Below, one piece after another: positions 24,575 through 33,773 of a DNA stretch of 64,000 nt (position 1 is the stretch's first letter; each line of letters begins with the position of its first letter). Location: assembly GCF_910577345.1 (NCBI RefSeq), contig NZ_CAJTMT010000009.1:45912-109911 (forward strand). The letters are read 5' to 3'. Position numbers and translations under genes: made by a program. The DNA is from an uncultured Duncaniella sp. Lineage in GTDB: Bacteria > Bacteroidota > Bacteroidia > Bacteroidales > Muribaculaceae. The notes under the pieces were generated by a model, which saw only the letters and a list, made by a program, of their open reading frames with translations, was not told the DNA's origin and ran no database searches.

Positions 24575-26050
24575 TTACAGATCAGGGTTCATTGGTGCAT
24601 TTGGATTTATCATCCCTCTTGCGACTCCGACACCTATAATGCCAATAGCTTGCCATAAATTAAGACTTTTCTCTTTTGAAAACTTAAAATCAGGGATATT
24701 GTATTTAGTCGGGAACACTAATGATGAATTAATGGCAGATTTCGTAGTTAAAACAAAGTCTACAAGGTTAAATCTTACTTTTTGATAAAGCATTAACGTC
24801 TTGATGCCTATATTGCATTCATAGTCCCCAATCATCACATCTGTGCCTAATTTTACGGTTAGTTCGGGAGGAAAAACCATGTGTCCACCGATGCAAACAG
24901 GCATACCCGGCACTTTATAACACTCTGTGACAATCACCCCGGCAATGCCGGCTTCTCTAATAGAATCCAAGGTCGCATGTGATTTGATATAGTCTGCATT
25001 TGCGCTATAAAAGTCATTATTTAGTGAGCCATAGGAAGCATCCCCACTATCAATGCACATTAGTAAGTCCGTATTCAACACTGTACCTTTTGTAAGTAAA
25101 TTCATGGTGGGAGAGAAGCACAGATTTGATGGACGGTCAGTTCGTTTTGGCGCGGCAGTAGGAACGGTGATATGGCGCTTGAAAAAATCTATAGTAAGGT
25201 CTTTTAAATGAAGCATCAGTTCGCTGCCGACAACGATATTGAAGCATTCAATGTATTGATCTGCCTCTTTATTGTCGGACGAAAGCGAAATAACAGTGAA
25301 CGGGACATCCCTGACGATGATATTTCCGATTTTCAGTTCTTTTGCTATTGCGATATATCCCTCACGTCTGTCCACACCTATGACAGTTATGGTCGCACTA
25401 TCCAATGGAATAAGATTTAATCTTTTGGCCATTTCAATTGAAATCATATTTGATCCGGCTCCTGTGTCAAAAGTTATATCCGCTTCCTCTCCATTGATAT
25501 AACTTTGTGTCAAATGCATTAATACAGAGCCTTTCTCTGTAGGGCCGACCGGAACGATCGTGAATGGAATTATAGCTTCCTTGCCATCCGGGAATTCGAT
25601 TTGATATGGTTTATAGGCTGACAAGGCGGAATAACGATTTGCGGTTGTTGTCAGTCTGTTAATTGTCACAGAATCTAAATATTGTCTGGTCTGAGAAACT
25701 ATGTCATTAATCATGGATGCTGCTTCGGCATTGCGTCCTTCTCTGCTTAAATCCATTCCATACATGTAAATTGAGGAAGCCAAATTGCTTATATCAAGAG
25801 AATATGTACTAAGCAATTCCTGAAATGCAGGAATTGAAATATCAGTGCGATTTAGGCGGTTTCCAAGTAAACATCTGGAAAAAACTTCAAGGAAAGGATC
25901 TATGGAGTCTTTGGGTGTAGTCCTATACATTGAATCAAGAGCGAACCAATCAGATTCGTTCATTGCTTTGCCAATCTTTTCATCAATTGTTTGGGCCGAA
26001 AATTTTAATCCTGCCACAAACATGATACATATTATAACGTATTTTTTCAT
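24575..26050 (-). CDS. Exported two-lobed aspartic protease-like protein
   Basis: The 491-residue protein has a signal peptide (MKKYVIICIMFVAGLKFSA) and an N-terminal helical region (to about 150). A first protease lobe follows with DITFDTGAGSN (Asp196-Thr-Gly) and IVVGSELM, and a second lobe carries CIDSGDASYG (Asp334-Ser-Gly). One D[TS]G per lobe is the pepsin-like arrangement, while single-lobe retropepsin-like proteins are more usual in bacteria. The C-terminus is hydrophobic and Gly/Ile-rich (GIIGVGVARGMI). It overlaps the upstream HEPN/Abi-like gene by 4 bases, so the two are co-translated. The region is AT-rich compared with its neighbours, suggesting transfer. The substrate is unknown. 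Confidence 0.7.
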   Translation of the reverse strand: MKKYVIICIMFVAGLKFSAQTIDEKIGKAMNESDWFALDSMYRTTPKDSIDPFLEVFSRCLLGNRLNRTDISIPAFQELLSTYSLDISNLASSIYMYGMDLSREGRNAEAASMINDIVSQTRQYLDSVTINRLTTTANRYSALSAYKPYQIEFPDGKEAIIPFTIVPVGPTEKGSVLMHLTQSYINGEEADITFDTGAGSNMISIEMAKRLNLIPLDSATITVIGVDRREGYIAIAKELKIGNIIVRDVPFTVISLSSDNKEADQYIECFNIVVGSELMLHLKDLTIDFFKRHITVPTAAPKRTDRPSNLCFSPTMNLLTKGTVLNTDLLMCIDSGDASYGSLNNDFYSANADYIKSHATLDSIREAGIAGVIVTECYKVPGMPVCIGGHMVFPPELTVKLGTDVMIGDYECNIGIKTLMLYQKVRFNLVDFVLTTKSAINSSLVFPTKYNIPDFKFSKEKSLNLWQAIGIIGVGVARGMINPNAPMNPDL

Positions 26051-26739
26051 TTCAAACGCTCTATTTTATCTTTTGCATGGTTAAATTGTACAAGGTTGAA
26101 TAAGCAGTCTGTTGCATCAATACCCATCCATATTAAAAGCATTTCTATTTTAGAGTAAATCCATTGGATATAATCAGTTGTAATTTCAGATTTACCTGTT
26201 GGGAAACAGACTGGTTCATGATGCGCTATCCGGTTTCTGAGAGAATTGATATGGTCCAATTCGTTGAAAATTGTGGTGTTGTTATATTGGATTAGCCTTG
26301 TTGAAGTTGGTTTGTTTGGAAAAACACGCAGGAGTATACGACCGGATGCGCGGTACTGTGGACTTGAAAACATGTATTTCCAGATTCCAAATTCCATTTT
26401 GGCAAGGAGATGTCCGTGGGTATAGATGCGTTTGTTTATCAATTTATTATAGGCATAACGGATGATTTGGGCGTGGTCACGACATTGTGGAACATCAAAG
26501 AACCCGTTGGGTGATACTGCATCCCTTAACCAATCAGAACCATAGGATGAAATCATTATTTTGTCGATAGCATTACGGAGGGCAATCTCAAAAGCTCCCA
26601 CAATAGCGAACATTTCCACTGACACGCGGATGTTGGCACGATAGAGATTAAGAGCCTTTACTTGATCTCCATCACACGCATCGAGGTAACGTTGTAGCCT
26701 CTCGGGTGATACTATATTTTGAAAATTAATGAAATTCAA
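26047..26739 (-). CDS. Abi-like HEPN protein
   Basis: The 230-residue, mostly helical protein resembles the Abi_2/abortive-infection family: an N-terminal PERLQRYL..C..D.. region, FEIALRNAIDKIM near residue 50, and SLRNRIAHHEPV near 167-178. The last segment provides the HEPN RNase motif R-x4-H (Arg168, His173). Such proteins are candidate RNases that stop growth on phage infection. It is the first gene of a two-gene unit with the aspartic protease, joined by an ATGA overlap. Toxicity and defence are inferred from the family. Confidence 0.7.
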   Translation of the reverse strand: MNFINFQNIVSPERLQRYLDACDGDQVKALNLYRANIRVSVEMFAIVGAFEIALRNAIDKIMISSYGSDWLRDAVSPNGFFDVPQCRDHAQIIRYAYNKLINKRIYTHGHLLAKMEFGIWKYMFSSPQYRASGRILLRVFPNKPTSTRLIQYNNTTIFNELDHINSLRNRIAHHEPVCFPTGKSEITTDYIQWIYSKIEMLLIWMGIDATDCLFNLVQFNHAKDKIERLK

Positions 26740-27208
26740 GATTTTAAATAACTTTGTTATCCTAAGATTTGTTTTATTATGAAAATAGCACTACCTTTGT
26801 AGTGTTGATCCCCGGTAGCCCCTGTATATCAAGCTATCGGGTTTTGTTTTTATATGGCAAAAATAATGTATTTTTCTGATATATTGACTCATAGTGTTCG
26901 GATTTTTACGGGATATTAATGCTGATTTCTGAAAAATGGCCATATAGGTTTGATGCCGGGTAATTATGTTGTCGGATAGCTTGGTGTGTTGGATGATATG
27001 GGAATATGTCATTGGCGGATTAATATTTTTTCAAAATTTGATTATTGCCTCACTGTCGTGTGATTTCGGGTGATTTTGGAAACGTTTTGTCCGTAAAAAT
27101 GACTATCTTTGCAAATTATTTTACGAAACGTCAAATCAGTAACTGATCAATCGTCAAATCAACAACTGACCAATCATCAAGTCAACAATTAAAAGTACTA
27201 CATAAATT
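26740..27208. other. Intergenic region before alaS with promoter
   Basis: The stretch is AT-rich. TATCTTTG at 27104-27111 is a good -7 box for alaS. Past it lie near-repeats of the phrase CAAATCAGTAACTGATCAATCGT / CAAATCAACAACTGACCAAT (27133-27190), the same low-complexity style as other gaps here. No gene is seen. Confidence 0.5.
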
Positions 27209-29830
27209 ATGCTGACAGCCAAGGAAATACGCGAATCTTTCAAAGAGTTTTTCCGCACCAAGGGACACCATATCGTCCCCTCAGCCCCCATGGTAATCAA
27301 GGATGACCCCACACTGATGTTTACCAACGCGGGCATGAACCAGTTTAAAGACATCATCTTAGGTAACAAAGCCGCGAAGTATCAGCGCGTGGCCGACTCG
27401 CAGAAGTGTCTGCGCGTGTCGGGCAAGCACAACGACCTTGAGGAAGTGGGTATGGACACATACCACCACACCATGTTCGAGATGCTCGGCAACTGGTCGT
27501 TTGGCGACTATTTCAAGCAGGAAGCCATCGACTGGGCATGGGAATATCTCGTGGATGTGCTCAAACTCGATCCCAAGCGCCTCTATGCCACAGTGTTTGA
27601 GGGCGCTCCCGACGAAGGTCTGAGCCGCGACGACGAGGCTGCATCATACTGGGAAAAGCATCTTCCCGCCTCACATATCATCAACGGCAACAAGCACGAC
27701 AATTTCTGGGAAATGGGCGATACAGGTCCCTGCGGTCCCTGCTCGGAAATCCACATCGACCTCCGCAGCGATGAGGAGCGTGAGAAGATCGACGGCGCAA
27801 GCCTCGTCAACAAGGACAATCCCCTTGTGATTGAAATCTGGAACCTTGTGTTCATGCAGTTCAACCGCAAGGCCGACGGTTCACTCGAACCCCTGCCCGC
27901 AAAGGTTATTGACACCGGCATGGGCTTCGAACGTCTCTGCATGGCTCTTCAGGGCAAGAAGTCGAACTATGACACAGACGTGTTCACTCCGCTTATCGGC
28001 CGCATTTCCGAACTTTCCGGTAAGGAATACGGCAAGGATGGCAAGGTTGACATTGCAATGCGAGTTATCGCCGACCATGTCCGCACAATCTCGTTCTCGA
28101 TTGCCGACAGCCAGCTTCCCGGCAATGCCAAGGCCGGCTACGTCATCCGCCGAATCCTCCGTCGTGCCGTCCGCTACGCCTACACCTTCCTCGACCAGAA
28201 GCAGGCGTTCATGTATAAGCTCGTCAACACTCTCATAGACTCGATGGGTGAGGCCTATCCCGAAATCGCAGCTCAGCGCGAGCTGATTATGAAGGTTATC
28301 AAGGAAGAGGAAGATTCATTCCTCCGTACTCTCGACAAGGGTATCGCTATTCTCGACGAGGCCATCAAGAATGCGCGCAAGCAGGGCAAGAATGAGATTT
28401 CGGGTAAGGAAGCATTCGTGCTTTACGACACCTACGGTTTCCCCCTCGACCTCACCGAGCTTATCCTCAAGGAAAACGGCATGACTCTCGACAAGAAGGA
28501 ATTTGATGTCGAGATGGAAGCCCAGAAGACCCGTGCGCGCAATGCTGCCGCTGTTGAGGCTACCGACTGGGTGACTGTTGGCGAGGGTGAGACAGAGTTT
28601 GTCGGCTACGACAAGACCTCTTGCCCCACACGCATCCTCCGCTACCGCAAGGTGACACAGAAAAACAAGGAATTCTATCAGATTGTACTCTCCGCTACTC
28701 CTTTCTATGCAGAGATGGGTGGTCAGGTCGGCGACAGCGGCTGGCTGATTGACGGCGAGGAGAAAATCGAAATCTATGATACCAAGCGTGAGAACGGTCA
28801 GGCCGTCCATCTGAGCAAGAAGCTCCCCTCGAATGTAGAGGCAGAGTTCATCGCCGGCATCAATGAGGCCAACCGTCGTGCGACAGAGTGTAACCACACC
28901 GCAACCCACCTTCTCCATGCCGCGCTCCGCGAAGTGCTCGGCACACACGTTGAGCAGAAGGGTTCGTATGTTTCTCCCGGAATGCTCCGTTTCGACTTCT
29001 CTCACTTCCAGAAGGTGACGCCCGAGGAGCTTCGCAAGGTTGAGCATATCGCCAACGCAAATGTCCGCAAGGCTATTCCTCTCGACGAGCATCGTGCAAT
29101 GCCCATAGCCGAGGCTATGGAGATGGGTGCTATGGCACTCTTCGGCGAGAAGTATGGCGAGGAAGTGCGTGTTGTGAAATACGGTGATTCTGTCGAGCTT
29201 TGCGGTGGTACGCATGTTCCCAACACAGGTAATATCGGAACCATCCGCATCATCTCCGAGTCGAGCATCGCTGCAGGTATCCGCCGTATTGAGGCTGTGA
29301 CAGCCGGTGTGGCCGAAAATATGGTCGATCAGCTCACGGACGACATGCGCAGTGTTGCCGAACTTCTTCACAATGCTCCCGATGTGCTCCAGGCCCTCCG
29401 CAAATCAGTCGAGGAGAATGCCGAGCTTCGCAAGCAGGCCGAGGAATATATGCAGGAACGCATCCGCAACATCGCCAAGGAGTGTGTCGAGAAGGGTGAC
29501 ACCACCAACGGCATCAAGTTCACATCGCTAACCGGTGTGCGTGTTCCCGATGTTGTGAAGGGTGTGGCTTTCGCCATCCGTCAGCTCTCGCCTGAGAAGA
29601 CTGCATTTGTCGCTGCAACAGTCGACATGTCGGGCAAGCCCCTCCTCACTGTCGCATTGACTGACGACCTTGTCAAAGAAGGTTTCAACGCTTCCACAAT
29701 CGTCCGCGAGGCAGCCAAGGCCATCAAGGGTGGCGGTGGTGGTCAGCCCGGTTTCGCCCAGGCAGGCGGTAAGGACAAGGACGGCATAGCAACCGCATTC
29801 CAGTCACTCCGCGACGCAATCAGAAAGTAA
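27209..29830 (+). CDS. alaS: Alanine--tRNA ligase
   Basis: The 873-residue enzyme charges tRNA-Ala. It has the class II catalytic core (FFRTKGH near residue 13, FTNAGMNQFKD near 41, GDTGPCGPCSEIH near 171 and GFERL), the editing domain with HTATHLLH and CGGTHV (zinc ligands near residue 670), and the C-Ala domain ending in the glycine-rich GGGGGQPGFAQAGG. Full length. Preceded by a TAnnTTTG box and followed by a clear terminator, so it is a single-gene unit. Confidence 0.98.
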   Translation: MLTAKEIRESFKEFFRTKGHHIVPSAPMVIKDDPTLMFTNAGMNQFKDIILGNKAAKYQRVADSQKCLRVSGKHNDLEEVGMDTYHHTMFEMLGNWSFGDYFKQEAIDWAWEYLVDVLKLDPKRLYATVFEGAPDEGLSRDDEAASYWEKHLPASHIINGNKHDNFWEMGDTGPCGPCSEIHIDLRSDEEREKIDGASLVNKDNPLVIEIWNLVFMQFNRKADGSLEPLPAKVIDTGMGFERLCMALQGKKSNYDTDVFTPLIGRISELSGKEYGKDGKVDIAMRVIADHVRTISFSIADSQLPGNAKAGYVIRRILRRAVRYAYTFLDQKQAFMYKLVNTLIDSMGEAYPEIAAQRELIMKVIKEEEDSFLRTLDKGIAILDEAIKNARKQGKNEISGKEAFVLYDTYGFPLDLTELILKENGMTLDKKEFDVEMEAQKTRARNAAAVEATDWVTVGEGETEFVGYDKTSCPTRILRYRKVTQKNKEFYQIVLSATPFYAEMGGQVGDSGWLIDGEEKIEIYDTKRENGQAVHLSKKLPSNVEAEFIAGINEANRRATECNHTATHLLHAALREVLGTHVEQKGSYVSPGMLRFDFSHFQKVTPEELRKVEHIANANVRKAIPLDEHRAMPIAEAMEMGAMALFGEKYGEEVRVVKYGDSVELCGGTHVPNTGNIGTIRIISESSIAAGIRRIEAVTAGVAENMVDQLTDDMRSVAELLHNAPDVLQALRKSVEENAELRKQAEEYMQERIRNIAKECVEKGDTTNGIKFTSLTGVRVPDVVKGVAFAIRQLSPEKTAFVAATVDMSGKPLLTVALTDDLVKEGFNASTIVREAAKAIKGGGGGQPGFAQAGGKDKDGIATAFQSLRDAIRK

Positions 29831-29853
29831 AAATACCTTCCATCTTTTCTAAA

Positions 29854-29896
29854 TAGGATTATACCGTTGAATATCAGTGGTATAATCCTATTTTTT
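29854..29896 (+). terminator. Terminator of alaS
   Basis: TAGGATTATACC (29854-29865) pairs perfectly with GGTATAATCCTA (29879-29890), followed by six T. Confidence 0.85.
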
Positions 29897-30088
29897 GTGC
29901 TAAACTTGTACTTAATGGGTAAATCGGCACAAACGAAAAGAGGTGATTTAGCGATATTTCACATCAGTTTGTAATATTTATTTCGATTCGTTTTCTCCTA
30001 AATGCAGCCATATTCAATGGCTGAAATTAAAGAAAAATTTGGCAATGCCGGATGATACCATCATGTAGTTCTTGCATTTCTGCACTTT

Positions 30089-30198
30089 TTATTCTTTGAC
30101 AGAATTAGAATTATCCATTTCCATTATTGGTACTTTGGCACAATCAACGCCAACCATCTGCCTAGGTCGCTCTTTGTTTAACATCAAGCCGTAATGAT
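30089..30198 (-). pseudogene. Possible C-terminal gene remnant
   Basis: On the minus strand a frame reads HHYGLMLNKERPRQMVGVD and on to a TAA at 30091-30089, about 36 codons with protein-like composition. It is cut off upstream by stops inside the hairpin at 30200-30249, and has no start. It may be the end of a gene disrupted by that hairpin; the family was not identified. Confidence 0.3.
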
Positions 30199-30199
30199 G

Positions 30200-30249
30200 A
30201 CAATATTAACGGCAACAATGATTGTCGTCATTGTTGCCGTTAATATTGT
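30200..30249. repeat. 22-bp perfect hairpin
   Basis: ACAATATTAACGGCAACAAT plus GA (30200-30221) is perfectly inverted at 30228-30249 around a 6-base loop, followed by TTTTC. It lies in a 600-base gap with no intact gene (29831-30434). It may be a terminator or a small palindromic element. Confidence 0.75.
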
Positions 30250-30434
30250 TTTTCTTGTTGGATGAAGTTGATAGTAGTGCAGTTTCATCCGTGCGGTGGC
30301 AGAACATAAATTACGCCATTCGGAAATTACTTAGTTTAGCTCAGTAGGGAATTTCTGAGTTGCATTGACAAGTCCTGAAAATATCTTGAATGAGCCAAAT
30401 GCTAACTTTTGGAAATACGATTATCAATTCACGA

Positions 30435-31283
30435 TTATTCAACTGATTCAGAATCTTCAATTATGGCATTTCTATGATAGCCGTGGCGAATATAGGGATC
30501 AACAAAGATTAATTCTTTGTACCATTCACCTTCAGTGTTTTTCTTGTTCTGCATTCGAAAGAACCCTCTCACAGGAATGTCATTGTCGTTGATTATTTTC
30601 TTAAACCATTTCGAATCCATTACTATGACTTCTTGCCCAGTTTGATTTACAACTTTCTTCTTCTCAACATATTCAAGAGGCGTTCCGTCAATAGCGGTGG
30701 ATGTTCCTTGCGGAATAATCATGGTTTCAACCTTCACATATTTCTTAACCGCTAAATAAACGGCAATGAAACGAAGACGAACACCAATCTCGTCTATACG
30801 ATTTTGAATTGTGCCAGCTAATAAATTGTCATCATAGAGAACCGAGTCAGTCATCAATAGTTTTGGCTGACCATCCACAAATTCATATCCGGCTGAGAAA
30901 TGAAACATACTATGCCCATTTTGCTCATTGAAGAACCAAATGTTTAGCTGATTATCTCCAAATCCATATACTAAGGTTTCGTTATTGTTAATTATTAGAA
31001 TCCCGCATTCATCAGTTTCACTGAACTCCTTAAACAGACTTGGCATAATTTTTTCGAAAGCAGGCGCACTTTTCTCCATCACTCTTTTGAATGATGGCAT
31101 TACCAACTCAGGCAATCCCCAATTCTGTCTTAATGTCCGTATATCTTTCAGATGTTTCAGTTCATCATTTAAGATTTCGTAATTCATTGGATTTCGAGGA
31201 GCCGCAAATGTTAACCCATCTTGAAACCCAGGCGTATCAGGATTTAGCAACCAAGTAATTATTGGACGCTTTTTGATTATCAT
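30435..31283 (-). CDS. Protein of unknown function in AT-rich pocket
   Basis: The 282-residue protein begins MIIKKRPIITWLLNPDTP, has an alpha/beta middle (CGILIINNNETLVYGFGDNQLNIWFFNEQ) and ends with PVRGFFRMQNKKNTEGEWYKELIFVDPYIRHGYHR. The last part resembles the end of uncharacterised proteins found on Bacteroidales phages and plasmids. No signal peptide, helix or catalytic motif is evident. It lies 14 bases after the lipoprotein gene at 31298-31996, probably in one operon. AT-rich codon use suggests acquisition by transfer. Confidence 0.55.
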   Translation of the reverse strand: MIIKKRPIITWLLNPDTPGFQDGLTFAAPRNPMNYEILNDELKHLKDIRTLRQNWGLPELVMPSFKRVMEKSAPAFEKIMPSLFKEFSETDECGILIINNNETLVYGFGDNQLNIWFFNEQNGHSMFHFSAGYEFVDGQPKLLMTDSVLYDDNLLAGTIQNRIDEIGVRLRFIAVYLAVKKYVKVETMIIPQGTSTAIDGTPLEYVEKKKVVNQTGQEVIVMDSKWFKKIINDNDIPVRGFFRMQNKKNTEGEWYKELIFVDPYIRHGYHRNAIIEDSESVE

Positions 31284-31297
31284 GATTTTAGTGAGTC

Positions 31298-31996
31298 TTA
31301 ATAGATTTCATCTTGAACTTTCTCAATCATATCTGAAATATCATTAGATGATGATATGGCTGTCATAACCTTTTTTATTGCCTCATAGTCATCTTTTGAA
31401 AATGCAGACCTCTCATTAAAGTCAGTATCACAAAAGAAAACATATTCGCCAAAAAGGTTAACTGTCCCCGCTCCATTAAGGCTTTTGAATTTGTGATAAA
31501 CTTTCCATCCATCAAAATCACCTATCCTTAATAAAGCCTCGGCCTCCAGATAAGACTGCCTACTCTTTATCTTTGAAAATTGATTTTGGATTCGTTCTTT
31601 AGTCTTATCCAAAAGCCGTTGATTGTTATCTCGTTCTTCCTTAGCCCTGCGATATTCGCCTTTGCTATACGCTGACGAGTACCCACTTGGAGACCATATC
31701 TCCATTGAACTTTCTGCTCTATCAATCTTATCCGCATACTCCTGAGCCGATTGAAAGAGTTTAAGCATATCCAATGTGAGGTCAATGGCTTCCTTGTCTG
31801 ATGCCAATGAAACAAATGAGCTATCTACTTTCGTCTGTAATGGTTCATAGCTATCAAAATGATACAGTACGCCTTTCAGATAATTTGCAGCCATTTCTTG
31901 AGCTTTTTCTTCTTTAGTAGGACTACATGCTGACAGCGTTAGCAACGATAGTGCAACGGTAATTAGTGATCTAAGATTTGTTTTTGATATTAGCAT
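31298..31996 (-). CDS. Lipoprotein of unknown function
   Basis: This 232-residue protein has a signal peptide with lipobox TLSAC (Cys24), then largely helical sequence with KSRQSYLEAEALLRIGDF, and an acidic end. The helix-rich middle (GEYRRAKEERDNNQRLLDKTKERI) may form a coiled coil. It is the first gene of a two-gene unit with the protein at 30435-31283. I recognise no family. Confidence 0.6.
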   Translation of the reverse strand: MLISKTNLRSLITVALSLLTLSACSPTKEEKAQEMAANYLKGVLYHFDSYEPLQTKVDSSFVSLASDKEAIDLTLDMLKLFQSAQEYADKIDRAESSMEIWSPSGYSSAYSKGEYRRAKEERDNNQRLLDKTKERIQNQFSKIKSRQSYLEAEALLRIGDFDGWKVYHKFKSLNGAGTVNLFGEYVFFCDTDFNERSAFSKDDYEAIKKVMTAISSSNDISDMIEKVQDEIY

Positions 31997-32337
31997 GGCG
32001 TTGGTTATTCTGTATGCAATTCCAAGTTACAGATACTTATAAACCACGAAGCGTGGAACTGCAATGCCACGTCTAAGAATGGAGGCCCTGAGAAAGCCTG
32101 TGAGCAGATGTAACAATAGCAGCCCACGCCGTAGCGTGAGAACCACTATGCCACTCTTGCTCTATGAAAGTTTCTCAGGTTTCCATTCTCAAGAGATAAG
32201 CATAACGCTTCTTATTTTCAAAATTGTCATGGACAGAGTTGCCTCTATCCGATCGCAAAGTTAGATAAAATCCTTGATACCAACAAATAGAAATCGCACT
32301 ACTGGTTGCTGGATTGGATATAGTCGGGCAAAAAAAG
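31997..32337. other. Intergenic region with imperfect inverted repeat
   Basis: Between the lipoprotein gene and the MacB operon there is no gene. TCTAAGAATGGAGGCCCTGA (from 32072) and its imperfect inverse (ending near 32195, CAGGTTTCCATTCTCAAGA) enclose about 70 bases with a further small stem CACGCCGTAGCGTG. It could be a structured RNA or a decayed small element. Confidence 0.4.
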
Positions 32338-32370
32338 AAAGTCCATGCCAAGCGACATGGACTTTTCTCT
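32338..32370 (+). terminator. Hairpin terminator
   Basis: AAAGTCCATG (32338-32347) pairs with CATGGACTTT (32356-32365) and is bordered by A and T runs on both sides. It may serve the MacB operon on the minus strand. Confidence 0.65.
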
Positions 32371-32546
32371 TTTCCTAAGCGTTTTATTACATTGTGAAGC
32401 TAATAGAGCTGAGGCTGTCAACCGCTACTTCCTTTTGGCGGTCAAGCACATGGAAAATGCTGATATCTCTATGTCCCTTCTGGGCTTATGTCCTTATGTA
32501 CCCTTCTCAGGACTGGGCTATGGCTTTCCCTGAAAAGAGGTAGGGT

Positions 32547-33773
32547 TTATTCGTAGCGGATTGCTTCGATGGGGTCGAGGTTGGATGCTTTCATCGCGGG
32601 TACCCATCCGAAGAAGATGCCGGTGACGGTGCAGACAGCAAAACTGAGGATGATGGAGGTTGCGAGGATGGATGTTGGCCAACCGGCAAGGACGGTGACA
32701 AGCCATGTGGCTCCGCAGCCTACAATCACTCCAATCAATCCTCCGGTCACTGAAATAATGATGGCCTCGATGAGGAACTGGAGGAGGATGTCGATGCCGC
32801 GTGCGCCGATACTCATGCGCAGACCGATTTCACGGGTGCGTTCGGTGACGGAGACATACATCATGTTCATGATGCCGATACCACCGACAAGAAGCGAGAT
32901 GAAGGCGATGCAGGTGAGGAGGACTGTCATCATGTCGGATGTAGAGTTCATCATCTCGCTCAGTTCCTGCTGCGAACGGATGCTGAAATTGTCTTCCTCG
33001 TCTCCGGTCAGGCGGTGGTTGGAGCGGAGCAGGTCGGTGATTTCCTCCGTGGCTTCAGGTGTCAGTTCCTCGGAGAGAGCCGAGGCGTAGATCTGACCGA
33101 GGTAGTCAACCGCGAGGATGCGTTTCATCACAGTTGTGTAGGGAGCTATGACGACATCGTCCTGGTCCATGCCCATAGAGTTGGTGCCTTTGCTTTTCAG
33201 AACACCTATTATTGTAAAGGGTATCTTGCCGAAACGGACCACCTTGCCTATCGGGTTCTCACCGTTTGGAAAGAGGTTGTCGACAACAGTCTTGCCAACA
33301 ACGCAGACTTTCGCGGCCGATTTGATGTCGGCTTCGGTGAACATCTCGCCATCCTCGACGGAGAGTTTGCGTATGTCGAGATATTCGGGCGTCACACCGT
33401 AGATGCTCGACGGCCAGTTGTTGTTGCCGACCACGAGCTGTCCGGAACTTGAAACGACCGGGCTGACAGCCGAGAGATAGGCGGTGCGGTCGCGCAGGGC
33501 TTCATAGTCGGCCACTTTGAGGGTCTGCATGTCGTCGGAACTCTGGCGGACACCTCCACGCTGCATGTTGCCGGGATGAATCATTATCATGTTGGAACCC
33601 ATCTCTGAAATCTGGGCCTTGATGCTGTCTTTGGAGCCTTGGCCGATGGCGAGCATACAGATGACGGCAGCGATACCGATGATGATACCGAGCATTGTCA
33701 GCACGGCCCTCAGTTTGTTGCGGTTGAGGGCGCGAAGGGCTATTTTGAGCAGGTTGAAGAAATTCATTGTCAA
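32547..33773 (-). CDS. MacB-type ABC transporter permease
   Basis: The 408-residue protein has one N-terminal membrane helix (LRAVLTMLGIIIGIAAVICML), a large periplasmic MacB_PCD domain (about 50-250) and three C-terminal helices (FtsX domain; VLLTCIAFISLLVGGIGIMNMMYVSVTERTREIGLRMSIG). It is the permease of a MacAB-type mechanotransmission pump, with the ATPase on a separate gene that overlaps it by 4 bases (33770-33773). With the adaptor and TolC-like genes upstream it forms a tripartite exporter for small molecules, peptides or siderophores; the substrate is unknown. Confidence 0.92.
   Translation of the reverse strand: MTMNFFNLLKIALRALNRNKLRAVLTMLGIIIGIAAVICMLAIGQGSKDSIKAQISEMGSNMIMIHPGNMQRGGVRQSSDDMQTLKVADYEALRDRTAYLSAVSPVVSSSGQLVVGNNNWPSSIYGVTPEYLDIRKLSVEDGEMFTEADIKSAAKVCVVGKTVVDNLFPNGENPIGKVVRFGKIPFTIIGVLKSKGTNSMGMDQDDVVIAPYTTVMKRILAVDYLGQIYASALSEELTPEATEEITDLLRSNHRLTGDEEDNFSIRSQQELSEMMNSTSDMMTVLLTCIAFISLLVGGIGIMNMMYVSVTERTREIGLRMSIGARGIDILLQFLIEAIIISVTGGLIGVIVGCGATWLVTVLAGWPTSILATSIILSFAVCTVTGIFFGWVPAMKASNLDPIEAIRYE

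Noticed and set aside
28316..29371. 351-codon minus-strand frame inside alaS
   Set aside because: It is antisense to an essential, fully conserved synthetase gene.
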